Positions 10,360 to 20,500 of a stretch of 64,000 bases of DNA are shown here, piece by piece. The notes beneath the pieces are model-generated. The model ran no database searches. It was not told the origin of the DNA and was given only the letters and a program-made list of their open reading frames with translations. Source of the DNA: Ischnura elegans (lineage: Eukaryota; Arthropoda; Insecta; Odonata; Coenagrionidae); assembly GCF_921293095.1 (NCBI RefSeq), contig NC_060251.1, forward strand, positions 59,909,585-59,973,584. Reading direction: 5' to 3'. Positions within the stretch are counted from its first letter, which is position 1; each line of letters begins with the position of its first letter. The position numbers were made by a program, and so were the translations under genes.

Positions 10360-11840
10360 GAAAAATATAAATATATATTCATGGCCATTTTTAAGAGTTA
10401 GAACTTGCTTGATGCCTTGAATGAAACAATGATTAATTTTTTGAGTATTTATTTAACAATTTGTAATTAATGTGTGCTTAAATAATTGTTGTCTTATGTT
10501 CTGAAGTATTTCACTGAGGTGAATGTCATGTTGGTCTCAGTTTTAAAAAATGCATTAACTTTTAAAATTTCATCATGACCTCAAGTGTAATGTAAATAAT
10601 TATTAGGATGAAATATTTTTTTATGTCAGACAGTTTTGTCGAAGAGAAGTGGTCGTGAATTATCAGAATTGCATAGCAATAGATATTATTAAAGCCCATC
10701 TTTGGTTACTCATTGTTATGTGTATGTGGAAATGCATAATTGAAGTATTTTATTTTTATGGTTTATATTTCCTTTTTGCCATCTCACAACTCCTGGAGTC
10801 TTGTAATGATTTAAAAGAATTTATGAATTTGTAATTGAGTGTATGCTTTATAGAATTGCACGTTGTTTTCACGATTACTGTTAGATTGTGCTTCTTGTAT
10901 CAATCTTGGGGTTATGTGTTTTTATCTTACTTATTTTGTTGTTTACTCTGTATCATTACACATAAAGCCTGCAATAATGTTGCAGCTGGTTTTCACCGTG
11001 AGACCATGTTGAAAATTCCCATTCAAAACACCCCCACCATTTTCCATTAAATGGAATGATAATATTTAAAACCTGTGATGAATTGTTTTTTTAATACCTG
11101 TGCATTTTAGTTGACAACCATGGGTGATACATAGATACATTTTGAAAAGTTCTATATCTATGAGTGTAATTCTCATCACATTCAATGAGGATAAAGTATG
11201 ATTAATTTATTGCAAATGGACAACAAATGGAAGAGAAAAACCTAGAATATAACTCATTGCTGAATATTTTTCCTGCCTTTAGCTGGATTTAAGATACCAA
11301 ATGCTGTGAAACTTTGTCTGATCCTCGAAGCCTAAAAATTCTTCTTGATTGAAGGGTTAAAGAATTTAATTTATTTTTAAAGGGTCTTGTGTTTTTCTGT
11401 TATTATTAGCCTTAGACTATATCTACAGAAGAACACACCATAAATCAGCAATCTATCTGATATTGAAAACATTGACGTTAACCTGTTTCATACAGATGAC
11501 AGCTCCAGACTTCCACAGCCTAGGGTCTCAGATGAATGACCCTAATGGTACTGTGAGCCTCCCTTTCAACTTTCTTCCTTTTGTTTACTCTTCTTTTGGT
11601 TGCTAGCCATCTTGTAATGTGCTCCGTTTCCCTTCTCCGTTTTTGTCAAAAAAGTTTTTTCTGCAGGTTTCAGAAAAATCAGTGGTATTTTTTTTTCAAG
11701 ATTTTCCGAGTGTTAATCACCTTTGGTCATTGTTGCAGAATTTTTTGTGCTATTTGGATCCAGTAAAATAGGATTAAAAAAAAATATTGTTATAATATGT
11801 TTGTGCTTGCCAAAATTTTTCTGGATATTTTCATTTTGGT
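10360..11840. other. AT-rich intergenic stretch
   Basis: I see no exon with both a coding frame and splice sites. A weak candidate at about 11497-11560, after TTTCATACAG, runs into a stop and is not called. Confidence 0.4.
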
Positions 11841-11844
11841 TTGT

Positions 11845-14310
11845 TGATGCCTCTCAAAGTTCTGAAGACTTGTTATCCTCAATGAATTCACCTTTTTCCT
11901 CAAAAGGTAAGTGCGAGTATCCTTTTTTTTTCAAGTTTTCCCATTTTTAGAATGAAATAATGACTCATTTTATTTTTGTCATACAATGATTTTTTGAGGT
12001 ATTTTATCTAGTTTTCCTAGTGGTTGTAAATTTTTTGACCTCGGATAGTCATCTTCTCCTGAAATAAAAAATTCAAAGAGGTCTGATTTCGTCTTTGTAC
12101 TTACATTGTACTTATACCTTGTGCAACATTATTAGTTTTTTTTTGCTTTCATTCCACCTGTTCAATTTTTCTTGTATTGGAAACTAACGTAGGGTTTTAT
12201 TACATTTTCCTTCAGTGTATATCTCTTCTCTTTGAAGGTGAAGAGGAGAGCCTTATAGGGTGCAAGAGAAAATAACAACGAACTGCGACAAACCCAGGGG
12301 ATGAGGAAACACCTAGTCTTTCTGGTAAGTGGTTACATTAATATATTCTTGTAAAGTCAGAGTTAATTATTTTGCATGATAAAAAATAATAAAAACATTT
12401 TTCTTTACATTTTACAGCCTTGCAGAAAAAGCAACCAATGAAAATGCTTAATGAGGATGAAATATGTGTTCTAGCAATGGACTCGTCGGATGACAATTTC
12501 TTTTTATGGATCTTCATTACATATTGGTTCTGACATGGGAGAACATGACTCTGATAATGACGATGAACCATGCACGACCGAGGCATCAAGGGGGCACTGT
12601 TACATCTTAGGCTGCTTGGCCTGCTGTTCCCCCAGTGAATACCCTTGTCCTTTGTTGGATCCCTTGGTCTAAAAAAATTCCTAGTGGTATGACCATTAAA
12701 GACTACAATTCCCTTGCCTTTACAGGTTAGCTTAATGGTATTGTTATAAAGGAAACAGAGAAGAATGCAGAGTGCATATTTCTAAAAAAAACTTGTCGCC
12801 AAGTACAAGGATAATGGACTGGCGGACACTGAACAGAGAAGAGTTTGAGGTTTGGTTGGGCCTGCTATTCCATATGGGGGCTAATTGAATATCAGACAAT
12901 AGGAAAAAGTTGATATTTTTCAGCTTTAAGTTATTTCGCCAATTAATGGCGAGGGATAAATTTCTTGGGATATTGCAAGCTCCAATTTTGCGAAAAACTC
13001 AGAAGAAAATGAACCTTCTACTTCTTATCGCCTATACAAAGTCAGACCGCTCTTGAATTCCTTTCAGAGGTCAATGGCTACCTGTGTTTCGCCCGGAAGA
13101 GAATTTTATATTGACCAATCAATGCTGTTTATGCGAGGGCGATCGAATTTCCAGCCGTACATGCAGGGGAAATGACACAAGCATGGCATAAAAATGTACA
13201 AGCTCTGTGAGCCAGTAGGGTTAGTGCATTAGATGACTGTTTATGCAGGCTCTGGGGATAATGGTGTGGGTCAGTGGTGGATACAGATGGGGGGCGCGCC
13301 CCCCCCCCCCTTGCGGGTCCGCCTGTATTGCCGAACATTGCAAAACCACAATTGTAGCTTTTTTATATCATAAGATGGCATTGTCATTTATATGTTTATA
13401 ATCACTTTAAATAAAATTTTCATATACTTTGCCTGTGACTTGATCATATTTTATTACGATAAAAGTAAAGACAACTCAAGATATGTTGCGCCCCCCCCCC
13501 CTTGAGTTTTTTCTGTATCCGCCACTGGTGTGGGTGGATGTGGAGATGGGAACAAAGTGGTCCACAAACCTTTAGAAGATTTAAAAAATAAGTGGCACTA
13601 TGTATTTTTGAAAAATTACTGCAATAATGTTCCCCTATATAAGGATCTGATGAAATTCAATACATACTGCACTGGGGCCTCTCGTGTGAAGAGGAAAGGA
13701 TATCCTAAAGAGGTTGTTGCGCACAAGCTGGCTAAAGACCAGGTTGTTGCTCAATGGAGTGAAGAGGGCATTTGTGTCTTCTGCTGTAAGGATAAGAGAG
13801 ATGTGTCCCTTACATCCTCTGAGTTCAGGTGTTACCTCATACCTACTGAAAGGTCAGGCATAGGTAAACCCGAATCAGTATTGGAGTACCATAAGTTCAT
13901 GGGTGGTTTAGATCACTGCGACCAGTTGCTGTCCTACTACACCTGCCAATGCAAGTCCTTCAAATGTTATTAAAAACTTGCAATTGGTTTATTCCAAATA
14001 ATGTAGGTAGTCAGCTATATTCTGTACAACAAATTCAGTGGCAGCAAGAAGAGCTTGTACGACTGCAGAATAGAGGTAATTGAGTCCTTAATGTCTTCCA
14101 AAATACGTGCCTTGCCCCCATTCCCCCAACCAAAAAAGGGTCTCTCCCACTTTCCGGCAATAGCTGGTGCTGGAGAGAAGGGTATAAAACCACAAAAATG
14201 ATCTAGAGTGTGATACTCGAAGGGACTACGAAAGGCAGTAATTTACATCTGCCCTGACTTTGAGGGCAAACCTGGACTTAATCTTGCACCCTAGCTTGAA
14301 TCCATGAATC
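11845..14310 (+). pseudogene. Decayed piggyBac-type transposase gene, apparently with introns
   Basis: From about 12830 the piggyBac pattern can be followed through frameshifts and stops: WRTLNREEFEVWLGLLF; FYIDQSMLFMRGRSNFQPYM, which holds the DxS region before a conserved GR; HKHGIKMYKLCEP; then after the MITE, KDLMKFNTYCTGASRVKRKG, ICVFCCKDKRDVSLTS and YHKFMGGLDHCDQLLSYY, the MGGxDxxDQ signature. The C-terminal cysteine-rich part is recognisable to about 14305 (ICPDFEGKPGL). Upstream, three acidic coding pieces join in phase: one ending at donor 11906 (SSEDLLSSMNSPFSSK), 12238-12324 (donor GTAAGT, ending DEETPSLS) and 12418 on (LQKKQPMKMLNEDEICVLAM). All joins are phase 1. In-frame stops, for example in 12238-12324 and near 13170, make it non-functional. 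Confidence 0.8.
13272..13527. mobile_element. 256 bp hAT MITE (family A), nested in the piggyBac relic
   Basis: Terminal repeats CAGTGGTGGATACAGA and the complement of CAGTGGCGGATACAGA match at 15 of 16 bases. The flanks carry an exact 8 bp duplication GTGTGGGT (13264-13271 and 13528-13535), the hallmark of hAT transposition. Poly-G/C runs lie just inside both ends. It has no coding capacity. Removing it restores continuity of the piggyBac reading across the site. A related copy is at about 18285-18475. Confidence 0.95.
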
Positions 14311-14845
14311 TCACGAAAGGATATGAAATTTCTGTTGTTTTCTTATGGGGGAAAAAAATATTTCAAGGCTATTTTTACTGTACACATTATGCTAGTTTTT
14401 TTTAAAGTGATTTCAAAACTTTAAATGCCACATGTTTACTACGAAAATTAAATACTTCACAGAATTTCTTAAATTTCAAAATTTCATGTACCAACTCATT
14501 ATGTATGTCCACATAGTTAAAAGAATTCTTTAAGTTTGCAACATTTTCCATTGTGAAGACTTATTCTGCATTTTAATTCTTTTTGCATGTTTGCAAATGC
14601 AATATGAAAAAAAGTTTCGTCAACTCTTCATCAATGAAAGTTGTGTGTAAAGCATTCATTTGAAAAGCACTCAAATTATTGATTGGACGATCAACAACAA
14701 AAGTACTTTAATTTAATGCTCTTGAAATTAATGGATGCAATATCTTTGAATTCTAAATTTATATGACAATATGACTTAGCAAAAAAATTTTAGCAAGGGA
14801 TAGAAAAGCATCTTTGGTAATGCGGGTTGCATACAACAGAAGTCA
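14311..14845. other. Noncoding AT-rich stretch
   Basis: Probable 3' flank of the piggyBac relic. No TTAA-flanked terminal repeat could be assigned here. Confidence 0.4.
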
Positions 14846-14976
14846 CCCAGACGGCACATAATCCTCCGTATCTAATTCGTATGCAGATAGTATCCATTGA
14901 CGAAAAGCGACGGAGCGGTAGTCAATGGATACTATCTGCATACGAATTAGATACGGAGGATTCTGTGCCGTCTGGG
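14846..14976. repeat. Inverted repeat, 56 bp arms, 19 bp loop
   Basis: The arms 14846-14901 and 14921-14976 are complementary at 55 of 56 bases. The loop is GAAAAGCGACGGAGCGGTA. It is a young-looking hairpin of unknown family; the sequences outside the arms are not complementary. Confidence 0.9.
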
Positions 14977-16270
14977 CATGTTATGATGCGGGTGACAACC
15001 ATAAATTTCAGAATAAAAAATATTTATTTTTCAGCGAAAATGGGTACAGTAATAGTAGAATTATATTATTAAGCCTAAGATATACAGAAATATCTATGTT
15101 GTACAAAAAAAACTCAATTTCCGGGGAAGTTATCATCTCACGGTGCCGCATTGACAGGGTAAAGCTTTGGAAAGGTCTAGTCACTCATGAGGGTCCTTGG
15201 CTTTAACTATGGTAAATATCTGCATTCTGCTTTTCATCTATTCTGAAGATGTATCCAATTATAGTTTTTATGCCAATTCAACTCTTCATAAATATGTACT
15301 TGATTTTTGGATGAGACTAAAAAATTTTGAGTTATCATTGTATTTTTAAGATGAAAGGCTTACTTGACTATCCTAAAATTCATCCTTACCCATCCTCTTT
15401 TTTCACTTGCTTTGTCTTTAATGTGTTTTGCTTAAAAAAAACATTCCTTCTTAATATTTGCTCCAACAATGTCTTTCCCTTATTGCAATTCATCTCAAAC
15501 TTGTTCCCCAAGTTTGGTAAACTCTTGTTCATTCCTTCCTCTGTCACTCCATGTTATGTTTCCCATTCATCTCCTTAGCATATCATATATATATATGAAT
15601 AGAGAGGAAAGGAACGAGGAAATCGTAGACATGGTGCATGATTTGAGGAAACTTCTAGAGGAGATAAGGAGGAAAGAAATGGTGTGGAGTGACCCAGTTG
15701 TGTCGAGTGATGATGAAAGATAATGGAGAAAAACTAAATAAATTTACGGGATGTTTTTAATTAAATAATTTTAGTTGCAATATTTATGCGAAATTCAAGA
15801 ACAGAAAAGTGCTGATTACCATATTACGTTACTCATTGCTTGAAAGCCATGTTTTTTTTATAAAAAAATATAGCTTTGAAACTATCATATTTGTTTTATT
15901 TAGTTATCAAAATCATGTAAGACCTTTTCATATCTAAAATGGATATAAAAAAAGATTTGCTAATGCCTGAATATTTAGACCTCCCTAAAATTTGATAGGA
16001 TGAAAATCTTGTTTTTCTCTGGGATTAAAAAAAAAATTTATTGCCTCTGCCTTAGTGCCTCTGGAATCTCCCCAAATTTGGGAGGATTCCATGCCTTCCA
16101 GACTCTCTGTTTTATCATGTAACATGTACCATCCAAGTAGCCGTCCCTACACCCACAATATTTTACAATTGGCTCATTTAGTAATACAATCTGGAGATTG
16201 GTTTGGATGGTTGAGAGTAGAACTCATCCCAGAGTATAATTATAAAAAATAACTAGTAAGCTACTGGAAT
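14977..16270. other. Mostly noncoding stretch
   Basis: AT-rich with low-complexity runs, for example ATATATATATAT near 15585. The only coding-like piece is the charged ORF at 15594-15723, listed separately. Confidence 0.4.
15594..15723 (+). CDS. Short charged coding-like segment, possible terminal exon
   Basis: The frame reads MNREERNEEIVDMVHDLRKL and continues with EEIRRKE to SSDDER and a stop at 15721-15723. AATAAA follows at about 15738. The composition (alternating acidic and basic, leucine-spaced) suggests a short coiled coil and is quite unlike the surrounding chance ORFs. An acceptor-like CATCTCCTTAG lies upstream near 15570. It could be a last exon or part of an unrecognised transposon gene. 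No family is recognised. Confidence 0.3.
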
Positions 16271-16274
16271 TCCA

Positions 16275-16432
16275 TTTTCAGCATAGGGGGCCAATACCTT
16301 TCCCTGAGCTGACCTGGAATTTTGAGGACATATGTTTGGGGGACAAGGCTTCACATGGGATTTGAACCCTGGAACTCTTGGTCAGTTAACCAACGCTCCA
16401 CCTGTTGTGGTATCTCTATCCACTACCACTCA
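16275..16432 (-). mobile_element. tRNA-derived SINE copy (family S1)
   Basis: On the minus strand GAGTGGTAGTGGATAGAGAT is followed after a spacer by GGAGCGTTGGTTAACTGACC and then GGGTTCAAATCCCATG, a near-perfect box B. The 3' part ends at CCCTATGCTGAA. Related copies are at about 24618-24672 and 52050-52205. The promoter boxes look tRNA-derived, but no tRNA cloverleaf is intact. Confidence 0.7.
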
Positions 16433-17306
16433 AATAACCGAACAAAATAATCTGAAAAGTGTAATTCTCATAGTCCACCCTGGAAGTCCTGAAGTTCCTC
16501 TGAAATGAAGGCCAAACTCCATCTGTGACTGCAATTTAATACGAGAAAAAAATCTGAGAGATTGCCGACAAGGAATTTAATTCACCTAATCAAGCCTGGC
16601 AGCTGCTGAGCCAGAGGCCGTTGTAAATTGTGTCCCTCTGGTCAAATTGAGTGGGAGTCTGGAAAATAGTCGGTTCTAGATCCGAGATTCGACTCCAATG
16701 AAATAATATTTCACATGGTCGGTGTCAGCTTTCCTAGCTACCATCTATAATTGGATAGCCCATGATGAGGTAGCGTAATACATATAATATTGTGTAAGTT
16801 ACGCTCGGGATAATCCGTTTCACTGAGAATTTTTAATGAAATTTCTTTGGATGATGAGAAACTTCCTGAGCCCACTCTAATACCGAATACTACATCAATT
16901 TTACCAAATAAAAGTATATTTTTTCACCCTGTGAATCGTTAACTTCACTGCTGCTTCACGAAATAAGTGAGAACGTATTTTCTTTTTTCGTCAGCACCAG
17001 TTACAACTGTCTCATGGCGAGAAATGTAGGCAATTGGCGACATTCGTGTAGTGTTTTTTTGTTATTTAATACATAAAATGCCCCTATTGGGCCTTATGAC
17101 GCACGATTTTCTGTCAATCATTTCTTGTTACCTCGAACTTAGGAATTAAATGTGGCGCTTTTTTCAACTTGCCACACTCCTCAACTCGATGGCTGCAATG
17201 CAATTTAGCAGCTTTAATTGCAAAGAGAAAAACTTTCGCTCACGTTTGACAAGATAGGAGAAAGGAGAGAATGCAGCCAATCGATACTTCGCATGCCCGT
17301 CAGTCG

Positions 17307-17319
17307 GTTGCTAAGCAAC
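17307..17319 (+). promoter_or_regulatory. RFX X-box (GTTGCTAAGCAAC)
   Basis: GTTGCTAAGCAAC fits the RFX consensus RYYNYY-N-RRNRAC at every fixed position and is a near-perfect palindrome. It lies 118 bases before the CFAP276 start codon, within the usual window for X-boxes of ciliary genes in flies and worms. RFX factors switch on genes for ciliated sensory neurons and, in many animals, for motile cilia. The match to a ciliary gene directly downstream makes function likely; binding itself is inferred. Confidence 0.8.
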
Positions 17320-17436
17320 AGGCTATTTATCGAATACGTAGAGGAATTTTTCGGTCCTTCGAGGTGCGCGATTGATAAATCGCTCTGTTAAATTGTAGTA
17401 TTTTAAATCAAGTAAAATGGTATTACAGTGAGGAAA

Positions 17437-17511
17437 ATGTACGGGGGGTACCAAGTGGAGCCAAACGTATTTCATATTGGAAAGAAAGGCGTGTACGTCC
17501 TAGATGATGAG
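17437..17511 (+). CDS. CFAP276: CFAP276 exon 1 (coding part)
   Basis: Encodes residues 1-25, MYGGYQVEPNVFHIGKKGVY then VLDDE, and ends at donor GAG/GTACGC in phase 0. The N-terminus is the least conserved part of the family. Confidence 0.75.
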
Positions 17512-20500
17512 GTACGCATTCATTAATTTAATTCATTCACTGTTTATTGGATGTGCTTTTGTTCTCAAACATAACCTAGTATGCATTATAACTTACTGTA
17601 CGTGCTCTAAGAACATTTTCCTACCACAGGACATCTTTGCTTGGCATACTCTCTGTCGCCTTAATGATTTTCTGGCTTTCGCGTCATAACATCTCGGTTC
17701 GCTACCGTCAACTTTTGATACCTGAATTTATGTGTGAATGCAAAGCTTATCAAGTACCCTTTACATTTAACTCACTTACTGATTACACAAAAAAATGAAC
17801 GTAATGATAACAGGACCGTATTATAAATCTTGTCCATTTTTTAAGCGTCTGAGGTTGGGGGGCTCATGCCTCTGTGTCCCCCTAAATCCGCCAACTGATA
17901 CTTTGATTCTCATTCAATACACGAGAAGGAAACGACTAACAAAGCTCAAGGGAACGAAATCTCGGAAAACTGTGAAGTAGATATTCGTAGTGTATTTGTC
18001 CAACTAACTCAGAAGTTCAAAATATAGTATTATTACGATTTGAAGCAATATGTCGTAAATCATATTTTTACATGAGTTTGAATAACTGCTACGGACCATA
18101 TCCCTATACTATACAGTATTCAGCAGAATAGATTCGTTCAATCAGACCAGAAATCGTAATTCATTCAAATATTTTGGCAGATGGAAAGGAAAGATAAGAT
18201 AAGACCAAAAAATCTTCCCCATTAAGCTCTCTTCATGCTCCATCAAGATTTAAGTAAGAATATGTGAGAGTTGCGCGCATTGCCAAAATTGCCGAACCAC
18301 ATTGTAACTTTTTTATTTCATAAGATAGCCTTGTCTTGTATATGTGTTAAATCAGTTTAAATGAAACTTTTCATGTGAATAAATTACTTTTCATTACGAT
18401 AAAAGTAAAATCAGCTCAAGATATATTTTTCGCCCCCTCCCCTTGAGATTTTTCTGTATCCGCTTCTGCTGGTAGCTTCAAAAGTAAGTGACGCACAGTG
18501 GTCGGATATGCCGTGAAGTCGGAGAAAAATCCCTTGAGGGCGCATGTTTTGGATTTTTGAGATAAAGTTCGGTGTTAGGGGGTTTTGATACCTGCTGAAC
18601 TCGATTATGACCTCAAATTACCCAGTGGGGAAAGTTGTTTAAAAATTTTTATAATGATAGTCATCGAAAATGTATCACAAGGCACCACAGTTTTCGTTTA
18701 AACGTGTTTTAAGAGCCGCTGCATTTAATTTCAACCTCAAATCAGACCAATGGCGAACGCGTAGACTTTTTAATGCGGCGCTGTTCAAAACGCTAAAATC
18801 GTGACGAAAATACAGCCGAATTTTTCATGCACGGAAAAATACCGCGTAAATTTCGTCAGCATACTATTGTAGAGGGATTATGATTGGGAGGAGGCATGAT
18901 TTGAAATGTGCGATCGGTCTTAACCTTCGCGAAGAAATGGCCAGTACAAAACATGTCAAGAAAAGACTAAGACTTTTATCCTAATTTGGAGGTGGAAATG
19001 AAGCCTTTTTAGACAAGTTAAATTGTCGCGCTTTGGGAATCAGGCTGGTAGATCTATACCCTTTCGAACTGCAATGTTAGAATTTCAATATATTTTAATA
19101 AAAGATCCCGAGCTTTTTTTCGACTCTGGCATTTTCGATCACGGTGGATTGAACGGAATTGAAAATTTGGAATAAAACGGATTAAAAAACGGAATAATAC
19201 TGGTCCATTTATTTTTCATGCTTGATCATAATCGACAGTAAAATATTGTAACCAAAAAATAAGGTTAGGGGAAATTGAAACACTCGCTTGGTTAGGGTTA
19301 AGGAGAGACGGGCATCTCATCACTGCATTCGAACGTCGGTCACGATGCCTTCATGGGCGTGGTCGGCCAGGGGGACTTCTCGGAACAATTAACACTTTGG
19401 ACCAAAAAAATGTGAGTGATAATCAGGGTGCAGCCTTTTTAAAGCCTCTCTTGGCTATGCCGGCCGAAGGGAATCCACCCATACGGATGCCATGACCGAT
19501 TAGCGCCACGGAATATGTATTCAATCCGTGATTTTAAGAAAATCTTGAAATGATCTTTCGGATCACTGGAAATGCATCACACTCCGCAGGCCGCATATAA
19601 AATTATAAATTCCCGTACCAGATTTAAGGCTCGCTATAGATGAAGTGAAAGTTTGAAGTATAAAGAAGATAAAGAATAGGATCTATATAGGGTGGAATGT
19701 TATCAGATGTCAAGTCTGAATTCCAGTCTATTCCATCTCCTTTTGCTGCTCCCCTCTACTCGAGGGTGGGCAGAGTATAATCTTTAATTAAAGTAATACT
19801 TATTTGGGGGTTCATACTGTATTAAACTTAGTTCCCCTTTCTTTCAAAACTAAACATATTTCTTATTTAAATTAATTAAGTTAGTTAAAATAGGATTTTC
19901 CAAAAACAAAGTATAATATTTTTTCCGCAGAGTACCTATGCCACATCGCGGCCTGCGGACTCTTCTTTTCTTCCTTTTCTCTTCGGGATTTCCTGTCCAT
20001 CAGGAAGCTGCAAGGAAAAATACAAAATTTTTCTGCAGAATAGCGGCCTGGAGACTCTTCTTTTTCTTTCTTCGGAGTGTCTTCCTCCTTATTCTTCGGC
20101 GTAGCTTCTCTCTTCTATCTTCTCACATCAGGATTTTCTAATTAATGTGTTATTTATTCAGGAGTTTCTGTGGAGAATGAATGTAATATCTATGGTGAGA
20201 ATGTTAGTGCATCTCTAACAATGGACCCAACATTTCTGTTTATTTCCCGCATGTGGTTCAAGATGGTGTATCTTATTGTTTCAAACTTAATACACTTCTC
20301 AATTCTGTGTACAACCGAGTCCTCTTCCCCACATTTTGGACAGTTTCCATCCATCCTCTTCTTTGTTATCTTCTCGTAGGCTCTGAAATTTCCATGGCTA
20401 CTAAGGATTTGAGTTATTTTTGAGTTTGTGTGAAATCTGAAACTTTGTCTAATGGCAACGGTTGGGAAGATTAGGTTGGTGCATCTTCCTTTTGATGAAC

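Noticed and set aside
16275-16432. Possible true tRNA gene from the GGGTTCAAATCCC box B
   Set aside because: Arms do not pair into a cloverleaf and related copies exist, so it is a SINE.
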